Below, one piece after another: positions 23,113-32,933 of a stretch of 64,000 nucleotides of DNA. Under the pieces are notes generated by a model. The model saw nothing but the letters and a program-made list of their open reading frames with translations, was not told the DNA's origin and did no database searches. This DNA is from Rhodosorus marinus. Lineage: Eukaryota; Rhodophyta; Stylonematophyceae; Stylonematales; Stylonemataceae. Positions within the stretch are counted from its first letter, which is position 1. Each line of letters opens with the position of its first letter. Position numbers and translations under genes: made by a program. The DNA lies in NCBI GenBank assembly GCA_029953675.1, contig JAMWBK010000007.1, forward strand, positions 620,001 to 684,000, read 5' to 3'.

Positions 23113-23309
23113 CCCCTGAGCAATCAGCTTGCGAACTTCCCTGCCGCGCTTAGTTCTGACGTTAAGTTTCCCTTCGGTTCATGTCTAATGGGCAAGGTGG
23201 TGCGCCTCCTGACTTGGTCCTGCTGGCCAGCTCCTTCAGTCACCAAAAGACTAGGGTATTCAGCGCCGTTCGTCTTGTGCAGCGGGAGAAGAGCTGCTCC
23301 TCGAGTTGG

Positions 23310-23317
23310 GATAAATA
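23310..23317 (+). promoter_or_regulatory. Possible TATA-like box of the GH86-like gene
   Basis: GATAAATA, 131 bp before the ATG at 23441; weaker and closer than the TATA boxes of the other host genes. Confidence 0.45.
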
Positions 23318-23440
23318 GGCAGCCGGACGCTGGCTCATTGGTATTGATGCGCGAAGATCATAGGTAGTACATGGTGTGTTTAGTTGACAAGTTCGAATAG
23401 CTCCAGTTTATGACATAGCTCGTACCTGATCGGAGGAGAA

Positions 23441-25504
23441 ATGACAATTTCAGGTTTTACTGTACTCGCGTGGATCGCGCTGATTGGAAGCGTGCTAGCG
23501 AGCGCTAGGTTCGATGTTAATCTGAGGGTCGATTTCGGGACTACGCTGAAGACCGGAGGTGTAGAGACGTTTTCGAGAAGACAGTTCATCAATGGGCACG
23601 GAACGTTCAAAGTAGATACGAAGGTCGTTTCTCAGGATATGCTGGATTACATAGTGGATGATCTCCATGTGAGCTTCAGTCGTTCTGCGAAAGGTCCATT
23701 CAGGCACGACGATTACCCGAGCAGGACGGCAAAAGACCAGGTGCAGGAGGATGGCGGAAAGTCTCTTAAAGATAAAGAATGCTCTAAGTGTGCTTATCAA
23801 GAGGAGCTCAGCCATATGAGTGAGCTGAGGGTGCTCACAGATGATCCTTTCGAGCTCCCGGAGATCACTAAGAGCAAAAGCACGCAGTCGACAGCTGTTT
23901 CGTATGCTGGATACTATTTCAGATACTACTTCGACAACAAGTATGTGCCACCGCGTTACTATGAATGCTTCAACGAGCCCATGGTGAAGTACAATAGGCT
24001 CAAGGACAAAGGCGAGAGTCTTCAGCATTATGTCGCGCGCGTCTCCGATCTTTGCACCGACATCTGCAAGAAGTTGAAAGAGCACAGCCCCGAGGTGCTG
24101 GCTGGAGGCCCCGCGAACGCGTACGTTCGGCCTTCATTCAAGAACTTCTCGAATTTTAAGGACAGAATGAAGGTCTATATGGATGCCGCTGCGAAGGGAA
24201 ATTGCCAGAAATTCGTCTCCGAGCACGTCTACAACATTGGTGGCAGTTACGCTGAGGCCAACCTCGACCTCGTCCAGACCTACTCCTCCTGGCTTACAAA
24301 GGACGGTAGGCCACAGCCTTACTTGGTTAGCGAGATGGGACAGTATGTTGCCAGCTGGTACAATCGTGGCGAAGGCTACGCTGCTCCGCCGCTTTCTTCA
24401 AGGGACTTCTCGGTCATGACCGAGGCTATGAAAGTGCTCCAGATGTTGATGAGGGTGCCTGACGGCGTTCCTCAGGTCATCACCTTCCTAAACATGGAGA
24501 CTCAGGACCAGAGGGACATCACGAACGGTAACCCGTACCCGTGGAGCTTGATTGCGGAGAAAAAAAACGGCGATGTGAAGTTCTCAAACCTCATCAAGTA
24601 TTTTGAGCTCCTAAAGGGACTTGATGGTGATTTCGTTTACTCCAGCTCCGACGATATTCAGCTTAGCGTCAACGCCCTCGCAACGAGGAGCAAAGGGTAC
24701 ATCCTTATTCAGAACTTATCATCCAAGGCTGCAAACGTGACTCTGAATTCTCCTTACGGACACGAGCAACTTGAGAAGTATGAGAGAAGGCGTCTTCGGA
24801 TCGAACAAAAGCCCAGAACCTCAGAGGAGAAGGATCAGGGCATCCAGGTCGGCGGGGACCTGTCGTGGAAAACGCTTTCGAAAACAGCTAGCGCTGGAAA
24901 AACGATTTTGTTCCCGGAGAATTTCCAGGTTGAAGCGTACGAGATGACAGTCATCGTGATGCACCTCAAGACTCAATCCCGCAATCTCAGGACCGTTAAG
25001 CGATCCCGGTACTACGCCACGAGCGTCCTTGACCATAAGAACGTGGCAACCAAATTCCCAGCGCCGATCACGAAGCAGGAGAAAGTTCAGTACCTTTTTA
25101 GCGAGCTTCCAAGCTCGCCAGGTGGAGTAGTGGCTATTCGCATAGCCCATTCTCGTCCGGATGGAAAATCGGTCAAGCCCAACGTGTACGTAAACGACGT
25201 TATCGTGAAATCGAGCTCGTTTAGTTATGACGCCGCTGGAGGCTATAGAGAGTTTAGCGACGGTTCCTACTTTGGCGAGTTCATCGTTTACTATGACCTT
25301 GAAGATCTCACCGCCAAGAAAAATCCGAAGGTCTCTGTGATGTACCCCGACAGTGGGGGCTACTCTACCACTGTCGTACTTGAGATAGATGAATGCAGCG
25401 ACTCGTCTTGTTGCGTTCTAGCAAAGCGGTCGACGCAGACGAAATGTGACGGACAATCGGATTCCGGAAAGCTGAGGCCTCAGCCAACGCCAATGCCCAA
25501 GTGA
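23441..25504 (+). CDS. Secreted GH86-like glycoside hydrolase (agarase/porphyranase-like)
   Basis: 687 residues, no intron needed. Residues 1-21 are a signal peptide ending VLASA. The N-terminal domain has the RRQFINGHGTFKVDT-type opening seen in GH86-like enzymes. YYECFNEPMVKY places a clan GH-A acid/base candidate at E179 (NEP), and YLVSEMGQY a nucleophile candidate at E298. WSLIAEKKNGDVKF and YFELLKGLDGDFV suit the barrel end, followed by a beta-rich C-terminal part (about 400-650) and a Pro-rich end. GH86 enzymes cleave beta-linkages of agarose or porphyran outside the cell. If the host is a red alga, a role in remodelling its own wall galactans is plausible but inferred. An acidic insertion (residues about 95-150, with CSKC) replaces the region before the NEP strand and is odd for the family. 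The start has A at -3. Another GH-A family is possible. Confidence 0.65.
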   Translation: MTISGFTVLAWIALIGSVLASARFDVNLRVDFGTTLKTGGVETFSRRQFINGHGTFKVDTKVVSQDMLDYIVDDLHVSFSRSAKGPFRHDDYPSRTAKDQVQEDGGKSLKDKECSKCAYQEELSHMSELRVLTDDPFELPEITKSKSTQSTAVSYAGYYFRYYFDNKYVPPRYYECFNEPMVKYNRLKDKGESLQHYVARVSDLCTDICKKLKEHSPEVLAGGPANAYVRPSFKNFSNFKDRMKVYMDAAAKGNCQKFVSEHVYNIGGSYAEANLDLVQTYSSWLTKDGRPQPYLVSEMGQYVASWYNRGEGYAAPPLSSRDFSVMTEAMKVLQMLMRVPDGVPQVITFLNMETQDQRDITNGNPYPWSLIAEKKNGDVKFSNLIKYFELLKGLDGDFVYSSSDDIQLSVNALATRSKGYILIQNLSSKAANVTLNSPYGHEQLEKYERRRLRIEQKPRTSEEKDQGIQVGGDLSWKTLSKTASAGKTILFPENFQVEAYEMTVIVMHLKTQSRNLRTVKRSRYYATSVLDHKNVATKFPAPITKQEKVQYLFSELPSSPGGVVAIRIAHSRPDGKSVKPNVYVNDVIVKSSSFSYDAAGGYREFSDGSYFGEFIVYYDLEDLTAKKNPKVSVMYPDSGGYSTTVVLEIDECSDSSCCVLAKRSTQTKCDGQSDSGKLRPQPTPMPK

Positions 25505-26586
25505 AGCAGTTTCAGGCGCGCGAGGAGCAGCCCGTCCTGAGTCCATCGGCATATCTGCACTCCCAGGCCAGAGACGTCGGGCACAGCCCACTCTTTTCGC
25601 GCACAGCGACATGTGCAAGCGGGCTGCCTAACATCTTAGTGAAAACCCTAACATTAAATTCATTCATTCAATGCTACAAGCGATAGTTTGCCAACCTTCC
25701 TAATATTGACTTTGCTCGGTTGCCCCTAGACATAGCGGCATACGGGATTGAAGTCGGACTTCAGCCTCGTTCATGGAGTATCCCGACACCAAGCACGCGA
25801 CGGCCTAGTCAACACCGTAAGCTCGTCATACGCCGCTGATGGCTGCCTGAATAGACGCAGATGCCACACACCCCAGTATATAAGGCTTTACCGCCAAAGT
25901 GCTCTGAGTTAACAACTTCACCATGGTCGGCATCGCCGTTGCTCAGATGTCCCATGTTTCCATAGAATTTGGAGTCATTCATAAAAACAAATAAAAATTG
26001 AAAGTTCAGAAAGTCATTACACTGGTTTCCCTTCTCCTCTAGCAACCTTCCCCCAGCAAGTAGATCAAGATACGGCTTTTAACCAATAATGGTTTGAGAA
26101 AAATCAAAACACAGGCCCGCTCTCCCACCAGAAACCTTTCCCGTGTAAGAATAGATCAAGATACTGCTTTCGACCAATAATGGTAGAAGAAAACTCAAAA
26201 CACAGGCCGCGAGTATAAACAAATTCATTCAGTTTTGAACATACCCCGCTTTCGTATGGTTGTTTTTTTTTCTCAGTCTCCAATAAACAGCAAAATTCGT
26301 TCAGTGTGACGCCGTCAAATGTACTCGAGAACAGCAACTCCAAAGCAAAAGACTACACTGAGCTACATCGAAACGAAGCGTGCTAGGTGAAAATAATGCG
26401 CTCCCGTGCTCTTTCACAGGGTTGAGCTTTTCCATCGATGAGTCGTTTTCAACGAGTTCTCCCTCGAGGCGTGCAGGACATAAGTACTAGGGGGCGGGGG
26501 GCAGGATCTGAGACGCTGGTGGGGAAGCTTGAGCAAAGCAAGCTGGTTTCTCGTAGGACTGGTGGTTAAAATATAGGACCGGCAAT
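25505..26586. other. Intergenic with ATTC tails and a tandem duplication
   Basis: AAATTCATTCATTCAATG (about 25656), AAACAAATTCATTCAG (about 26217) and a variant near 26290 look like retrotransposon tails without bodies. About 60 bp (ATAGATCAAGATACTGCTTT-type) is repeated at about 26059-26120 and 26150-26212. Upstream of the next gene an AAATATAGG lies at about 26569-26577, only about 10 bp before the ATG. Confidence 0.5.
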
Positions 26587-27831
26587 ATGAGGAACTGTAT
26601 GTTTATGGTTGTTTTAGGGTTTGCTTGTATCTCAACAGTTATCTGCCAACCGTTTTCTGTTATAAACGTGCCCTGTGGGAGTGATGTTCAGAAGGCTATT
26701 GATGACGCTGATCCTGGAGACCGTTTGGTTTTCCGTGGACACTTGAACAACGCTGACATTGTAAACGAGAGGCTTGAAAGCGCTGGGTTCACTGGGTTGC
26801 CGCAACCCCCCCCCCCGCGACGGCCGAGTAGTCTGGAAGAATGCTGCTTTTTCGAGACGGACGAGACCATCTTTGTGAACAAGATCCTCTATATCCGTGG
26901 TCTTTGCCTCAAACTGAAGGCCGGTGTAAAGAGAACGCCCGTTATGGAGGTCACAGCTAATGGAGTCAGGATGGCTTATGTGAGGGCCGTAGGAAACGTC
27001 GGATCTGCAGGAACCGACGAGGGCGGCGCATTGATCGTAGTTTCGGCGAGTTATTTCTCTATGCGTGACAGTACAGTGGATTTTGCCAACGGTGTCGGAA
27101 TTCGGGTTCGCCCGAGCACTGCAACCGTCAGGAATATAAAAATTACACGCGTTGCAGGAGAATACAATCTTGGCTCTCTTGTGTCCCTTGTAGGAAGGGG
27201 TAAAGGGCAAATACTGACGAAACAGGTTACATTGCTAGCCCTCCTCGCTGAAAACGGTACTGAAGGCGGTGTTCTGGAAATTAGGGACGGTGTTGATAAG
27301 GTTGAAGCCACTGATCTGAAGGCGTTCAACTCATTCTCTTGTGTCCAAATACTTGAGAAAGATGACAAGAGGGCAGTAGGCAAGGGGGATATCAAGGTTA
27401 TTGAAGCTCATGCTGTGAGATCTCAGTGGGTCGTCTACGTTGCCGTTGTGAACGATAAATATACTGGGTACTTTGATGGTGTATATGCCACCGAATGTGA
27501 GCAAACTGTCCATGTCGAGGGGGTGAGAGGAAGCACTTTCCATCACGTCATTACAAAGGATCCTACTGGTGGTCGTAAAGCAAATCAGTTCTACATCTCC
27601 AAGTGTAAAGACGTTGGGCTGGCTGGTATAAGATTCCAGCGTGGAGAAAGCAGAACCGCCTTCTACGTCACGAGCTCGAACGACATCCACATGTTCAACG
27701 CCAGGGTGAACTCGGACGACTACAGGTTCGGGATGATCTTCGACGAGAGTTCGCTTACGTATAGCCCGAGGCTGAACCTGACTGAGGTCGACTTCTCCAG
27801 AGCTTCTGTAAGACCGATTAAGTACATCTGA
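26587..27831 (+). CDS. Secreted right-handed beta-helix protein
   Basis: 414 residues. Residues 1-20 (MRNCMFMVVLGFACISTVIC) are a signal peptide. The mature start FSVINVPCGSDVQKAIDDADPGDRL is typical of pectin-lyase-fold proteins. The repeating short strands that follow (YIRGLCLKLKAGV, GVRMAYVRAVGNV, YFSMRDSTVDFANGVGIRV, TVRNIKITRV, IHMFNARVNSDDYRFGM) suit a parallel beta-helix. No catalytic residues can be assigned, so binding or a structural role is as likely as cleavage. An 11-C run at about 26806-26816 encodes consecutive prolines and would be prone to slippage. Methionines at residues 1, 5 and 7 all precede the hydrophobic core; the first has A at -3 and was chosen. A truncated retrotransposon begins about 140 bp after the stop. 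Confidence 0.75.
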   Translation: MRNCMFMVVLGFACISTVICQPFSVINVPCGSDVQKAIDDADPGDRLVFRGHLNNADIVNERLESAGFTGLPQPPPPRRPSSLEECCFFETDETIFVNKILYIRGLCLKLKAGVKRTPVMEVTANGVRMAYVRAVGNVGSAGTDEGGALIVVSASYFSMRDSTVDFANGVGIRVRPSTATVRNIKITRVAGEYNLGSLVSLVGRGKGQILTKQVTLLALLAENGTEGGVLEIRDGVDKVEATDLKAFNSFSCVQILEKDDKRAVGKGDIKVIEAHAVRSQWVVYVAVVNDKYTGYFDGVYATECEQTVHVEGVRGSTFHHVITKDPTGGRKANQFYISKCKDVGLAGIRFQRGESRTAFYVTSSNDIHMFNARVNSDDYRFGMIFDESSLTYSPRLNLTEVDFSRASVRPIKYI

Positions 27832-28458
27832 GCATAGCTGAGCGTAGTGACAGTCAGTTTATATCGACAATCTTTCCGAGAACAGGGAATTTTGAATAAA
27901 CCTGACCAACCAATCTATATATCTGAAATGGGGGCAAAAGCGTATCTGAAGTAGCTCAGCACTGAGACGGAGTGAAGCAGCGAGCGACGAGTTCCTTATT
28001 CTGTAATCAACCGACTTCCAGCCAAAACGAGACCCGGGCCCAGCGGACTGCGAGCAGAGCATCTCCACGCCGTTACACCTGCGAATAAGCCCAGATCGGT
28101 TAAATTCCTGCGACTCCTAGCGAGGAACCACTGAGTCGTTCCCGCCAATACTTCGGCAGGCCCTTCGCAGCAACCAGTTGCTTCCGTTTATCAAACCACA
28201 AGCAGAAGTAGTGGCGACTGAGGGACGCCTCCGACTGAGACCGATTGCCGTTCCAGAAGTTCTGCGCAAGGTCTTTGCAGAGACTTTCAGATCTTCAGTT
28301 GGGGTTACAAGGTCGCTGCGCAGTGGGTACTTGGCGGAATCTCCGGTCGACTGAGCGACTTCCTCGCTCCGGAACAGCTGGGGATTGCCGTTCGGAGCGG
28401 ATGCGAACAAGCGTTACATGCAGTACAGGCCCACCTCTATTGCGAACCACAACACGCC

Positions 28459-29010
28459 TTGCTAAAACTGGACCTGGAGAATGCATTCAATAGGATTGAC
28501 AGACGACTGGCGGCGCAAGTTGCCGCGGCTTCGTTTCCAGAGGTACTACCTATCTTCCAGCTCGCTTACGGCTCATGTGCGAATGAGGCTCCCATGCAGT
28601 TCGGATGGACAGAAATCGACGAAAGCGCTCGGAGAGTCAAAGACAGGCTTTATCTGAGAGCAAGCACTGGCGTTAAACAAGGAGACCCCGTGGGACCCGT
28701 ACTTAACGCGCTCGCCCTGGCCCAGTTCCTTCGGGCCCTGCGCCGCAAGTTCCCAGAACTGCCGCTGGCGGCAGTACACGACGACATTTCTCTGGTGGGT
28801 GATTTAAATGTGCTGAAAAGTGCCCTAAATTGGAGTGAAGATGCACTAATAGGGATAGGAGCGCAGCTACAGCGATCCAAATGCCTCATCTACAAACCGA
28901 GACTGGACACACCACGTAGGATAAATGTGGATATTCCGGACATTCAGGTGACGCGCGAGGGGGCTACCTGTACTCTATTTCCATTGGAAGGCGCGAATAC
29001 GCGACTGTGA
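28459..29010 (+). pseudogene. RLE-C reverse transcriptase fragment
   Basis: A 183-residue frame with motif A LDLENAFNRID, motif B STGVKQGDPVGPVLNALAL and motif C AVHDDISLVG (HDD in place of YDD). The frame is lost upstream at the 41-bp insertion, and a stop ends it at 29010. The right-arm counterpart stays open for a further 150 residues at its N-terminal side. Confidence 0.85.
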
Positions 29011-29989
29011 CCTGCAGGACCATCCAAATACGTCATGCAAAGCTCTTGAACGCTCTTCAAAGTCTCCCAGAGTCCGAATTGCTAAGCTAGCGATTTTCCG
29101 ATACTGTGCGGGAACGCGACTTGACTACCATACAGGGGGCTGGTGTATCCACTGCGCCGGACCACCGCCAGGGAAGCCGACGGCATCACCCTTGCAGAGC
29201 TGGAAGTATTATGTGGAGGACTGAGACACCATCAAGCCATCACCGGATTTGAGGCAAACGTGGTGGAGGAGCAGATTCGACTGCCATGCCGATAGGGAAG
29301 GCTTGGGTTTGCTATGCGGACTAGGATTCAACTGGTCGGTTTTCACGCTGGATGGAAGCAGAGTCTTCAGGAGAATATCAGTCAGTCCTGTTACCTTAGG
29401 CGGCTAGTTTTGGACTGTATTTCGCATGCGGATGGACATCAGCGGCATAAGATCAATATGCAGCGGACCACGGACGATATGGCGGTGTAACTTGTAGCGG
29501 CAAGTCATACCGTACAGAGGAGGCTATCACCAACGACGAGTGCACGGATCAAGAGCCTAGCGGAATGGCAGCCATTAGCAGACTGTGGAAGAGGCACTGA
29601 GACGGATCCGACGAGTTCCCGAGGATATGACGGTCCCATTCAAAAAACGCTCTCTCGAGAGTGCCACCGTCACGCCTTCGAGATACTCACGGAGGATGCC
29701 ACTGTGGAGGACGTAGACAGGGTAAGAATCCGGTCGGCGGCAGGGACGGGTTGTGGCGTATGGCTACGAGACTGCCCTAACGTGGGTCCGCGGAAATTGA
29801 GTCGGGAAGAGATGATCTGGAGCTGAGGATGCTTCTGGGGCTACCACTACCTGGCCTAGGCCGGTCATACACTGGCACAGTCTGCGAGCAACCACACGAT
29901 GTGCGTGGGATCCAGCGACTGCACCACTGCAGGACGTCATCGGGGATGCGAACAAAGAGGTACGATGAGCTGAAAGTCGAACTGAGTCG

Positions 29990-30316
29990 ATGGTTACACC
30001 TATGGAATTTCACAGAGATAGTAGTAGAGCTCAGGGGTTCTTTGCTGGGTCCGGAATTCGACCCGATATTGTAGCACGGCACCCGATGAGTGGTTGCGTG
30101 TACGTGATGGACGTGATGGTAACATCGCCACTTCAAAGGCATGAGTTGAGACATACGAGCTGGAGTTGCGGATATGCTGCGAAACAAGCAGAACAAGCGA
30201 AGGCTTTGCGCTATAAAGAAGTGCTGAGGGTGGAAAACCGAGACCTCGTTTTTGTGCCGTTCATTTTAGAGACTTTTGGTCGAATGGCGAGGCAAGCCTT
30301 GAATTTCTTCGCATAG
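29990..30316 (+). pseudogene. RLE-C restriction-like endonuclease domain
   Basis: RPDIVARHPMSGCVYVMDVM carries the RPD...D signature of R2-like endonucleases, followed by a basic helix (KQAEQAKALRYKEV) and FVPFILETFG. The frame ends at 30316. The translated sequence looks identical to the right-arm copy at 31091-30720 up to that stop. Confidence 0.8.
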
Positions 30317-30470
30317 GGACGGCGCATCTGCATGATCGTGACTCCCATCCGTCGTCGGTGAGGGGTCAATTAAATCAGATCCTGTGGCAGTATAATGCTG
30401 CGCTAGTTGAGCATGCGATCGAGAAAGATCGCGCAGATAGAACAATATTTCCCTTGAGTAGAACTTAGAT

Positions 30471-30614
30471 GAGATCCCTGGACAGAGGGTCTAAGTAGAG
30501 TTACGTTAGTTTGGGGTCACCCCATAGCCTTTATTCGGCAGCTACCTACTGCAGCGCAATACCACTACTATACGTTCGCTCTAAAATTATTTAGACCTCC
30601 TGTCCAGGGGTCTC
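30471..30614. other. Centre of the palindrome
   Basis: After the shared TTTCCCTTGAGTAGAA the arms diverge. The left arm continues to TTACGTTAGTTTGGGGT (30501-30517). The right arm's complete 3' UTR, ending TATGGGGT on the minus strand, meets it at about 30517. The meeting point reads GGGGTCACCCC. Confidence 0.7.
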
Positions 30615-30719
30615 ATCTTCTACTCAAGGGAAATATTGTTCTATATGCGCGATCTTTCTCGATCGCATGCTCAACTAGCGCAGCATTATACTGCCACAGG
30701 ATCCGATTTAATTGACCCC

Positions 30720-31091
30720 TCACCGACGACGGATGGGAGTCACGATCATACAGATGCGCCGTCCCTCTGCGAAGAAATTCAAGGCTTGCCTCGCCATTCG
30801 ACCAAAAGTCTCTAAAATGAACGGCACAAAAACGAGGTCTCGGTTTTCCACCCTCAGCACTTCTTTATAGCGCAAAGCCTTCGCTTGTTCTGCTTGTTTC
30901 GCAGCATATCCGCAACTCCAGCTCGTATGTCTCAACTCATGCCTTTGAAGTGGCGATGTTACCATCACGTCCATCACGTACACGCAACCACTCATCGGGT
31001 GCCGTGCTACAATATCGGGTCGAATTCCGGACCCAGCAAAGAACCCCTGAGCTCTACTACTATCTCTGTGAAATTCCATAGGTGTAACCAT
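30720..31091 (-). pseudogene. RLE-C endonuclease domain, right arm
   Basis: Same RPD...D endonuclease as at 29990-30316, with 15 further residues before the stop. The DNA appears identical to the left arm over most of about 600 bp. Confidence 0.8.
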
Positions 31092-31215
31092 CGACTCAGT
31101 TCGACTTTCAGCTCATCGTACCTCTTTGTTCGCATCCCCGATGACGTCCTGCAGTGGTGCAGTCGCTGGATCCCACGCACATCGTGTGGTTGCTCGCAGA
31201 CTGTACAAGTGTATG

Positions 31216-32282
31216 AACGGACGAGAGCCGATCCAGATTTCGGAGGGGGCTGTTATGGGGACGAACTGAGGCGCTTGAGGACTCTCCCATCGACAGAGTA
31301 TCGCCGACGAGGGGGAAGCTAGCCCTGGGTCACCGGTTGCCGATTACCAGGGCCTGAGCCGATTGTGGAGCTCGCGCACTGATGTGATACAACATAGCCT
31401 CACCTGGGGCCAACACAGTGCCACTCACGCAATCTGGCTCAACTCTCCACTCACACCGCCTACCACCGCCGCTCGCCTCCGCGGCATGGGAGGCCATCTT
31501 TCACATTTGTGGTTAACGACCCTGCCGTCATCACTGGGTCACCGTCTGGATGCCTTCCAGTTTCGCGGTGCCGCACGGATTTACCTGGGTTTGCCACAAG
31601 CTCCTTGGCACTCTAATCGGCCGTCTTTCTGTCAAGGATGTGAGAGTCGGATCGATGCTTGTGGTTACCATTTCTTAGGTTCATGCGGACTGTTGAGAGG
31701 TATTCGTACGAGGCGTCGCACTCGCTTCAAGTGCATTCTCAGCGAATGTCTGACTCGGGTAGGGCATACGGTTGAGGTGGAATCGGAACTACCCAGATCG
31801 GTCTCGGATAGGGCACCGCCCCGCTGTATCGCAGATCTCCTCGTCTCCGATGCTGCCGCCAGACGCTCAGCTTGTGTTGACCTCGCGATTACATGCCCTG
31901 TGGCAAGCGCCCATCTCACGGCTGCCGTCCGTCGCCGGGGAGCAGCTGCTTCGGCCCTTCGCCGCGTGAAGGAACGACGGTATGCTGAGAGTATGACCAG
32001 CCTGCCTTGCGCTGAGGGTCGCTCCCACCGGTTCCAGCCTTTCATTTTGCAAAGCTTCGGTCACGTGGAGAAGTCGGGTTTGGAGTGGTTGCGGAAATAT
32101 TTCACTGAGCATCCTCTTGAAAACTTGGAGCTTTTACGGCGCTTAAGTGTCTCTCTGTGCCGATATTCGAGCAGCATGCTTGCCGAGGCGCGCCATCGGC
32201 GCCTGGGTTTGCACGCTTCCCTACCTAGTTCTTAGTTCCTTTCAACGGTTTGCGTGGCGCTGTAGGCTATGCTAATAAAGCC
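31216..32282 (+). mobile_element. RLE-A insertion with target-site duplication
   Basis: The 10-bp direct repeat AAGTGTATGA flanks the element at 31206-31215 and 32283-32292. Joining the flanks restores the linker sequence present in the left arm. The element is 5'-truncated, and its 3' end is GGCTATGCTAATAAAGCC. This defines the true 3' terminus of RLE-A and shows that it inserts by a staggered cut of about 10 bp. Confidence 0.9.
31363..32235 (+). CDS. RLE-A polyprotein C-terminal part (CCHC plus endonuclease)
   Basis: 290 residues open, 5'-truncated. SLTWGQHSATHAIWLNSPLT and ARIYLGLPQAPW form the linker, followed by a CCHC knuckle (FCQGCESRIDACGYHF-LGSC). The endonuclease core is CIADLLVSDAAARRSACVDL, then a basic helix (ALRRVKERRYAE) and FQPFILQSFGHVEKSGLEWL, ending LHASLPSS. 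This is the longest intact RLE-A frame here and explains the shorter copies elsewhere. It lacks the reverse transcriptase, so it cannot move on its own. Confidence 0.75.
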   Translation: MWSSRTDVIQHSLTWGQHSATHAIWLNSPLTPPTTAARLRGMGGHLSHLWLTTLPSSLGHRLDAFQFRGAARIYLGLPQAPWHSNRPSFCQGCESRIDACGYHFLGSCGLLRGIRTRRRTRFKCILSECLTRVGHTVEVESELPRSVSDRAPPRCIADLLVSDAAARRSACVDLAITCPVASAHLTAAVRRRGAAASALRRVKERRYAESMTSLPCAEGRSHRFQPFILQSFGHVEKSGLEWLRKYFTEHPLENLELLRRLSVSLCRYSSSMLAEARHRRLGLHASLPSS

Positions 32283-32933
32283 AAGTGTATGACCGGCCTA
32301 GGCCAGGTAGGGGTAGCCCCAGAAGCATCCTCATGCTCCAGATCATCTCATCCAGACTCAATTTCCGCGGACCCACGTTAGGGCAGTCTCGTAGCCATAC
32401 GCCACAACCCGTCCCTGCTGCCGACCGGATTCTTGCCCTGTCTAAGTCCTCCACCATTGCATCCTCCGTGAGTATCTCGAAGGCATGACGGTGGCACTCT
32501 CGAGAGAGCTTTTTTTGAATGGGACCGTCATATCCTCGGGAACTCGTCGGATCCGTCTCAGTGCCTCTTCCACAGTCTGCTAATGGCTGCCATTCCGCTA
32601 GGCTCTTGATCCGTGCACTCGTCGTTGGTGATAGCCTCCTCTATACGGTATGACTTGCCGCTACAAGTTGCACCGCCATATCGTCCGTGGTCCACTGCAT
32701 ATTGATCTCACACCGCTGATGTCCATCCGCAAGCTAAATACAGTCCAAAAGTAGCCGCCTAAGGTAACAGGACTGAGTGATATTCTCCTGTAGACTCTGC
32801 TTCCACCCAGCGTGAAAACCGACCGGCTCAATCCTCGTCCGCATAGCAAACCCAAGCCTTCCCCATCGGCATGGCAGTCGAATCTGCTCCTCCACCACGT
32901 TTGCCTCAACTCCGGTGATGTCTTGATGGTTTC

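Larger units (their letters stand above)
27972..30470 (+). mobile_element. RLE-C retrotransposon, left arm of a large palindrome
   Basis: 5'-truncated at about 27972, where similarity to the right arm (34139 downward) begins. It carries reverse transcriptase, a linker region (LPLPGLGR near 29850), restriction-like endonuclease and part of the 3' UTR, all in broken frames. It faces the right arm tail to tail. A 41-bp insertion at 28274-28314 is absent from the right arm. Confidence 0.85.

Noticed and set aside
25654-25672. ATTC repeats read as telomere or interstitial telomeric sequence
   Set aside because: They are only two to three units long and follow retrotransposon 3' UTRs, so they are element tails.
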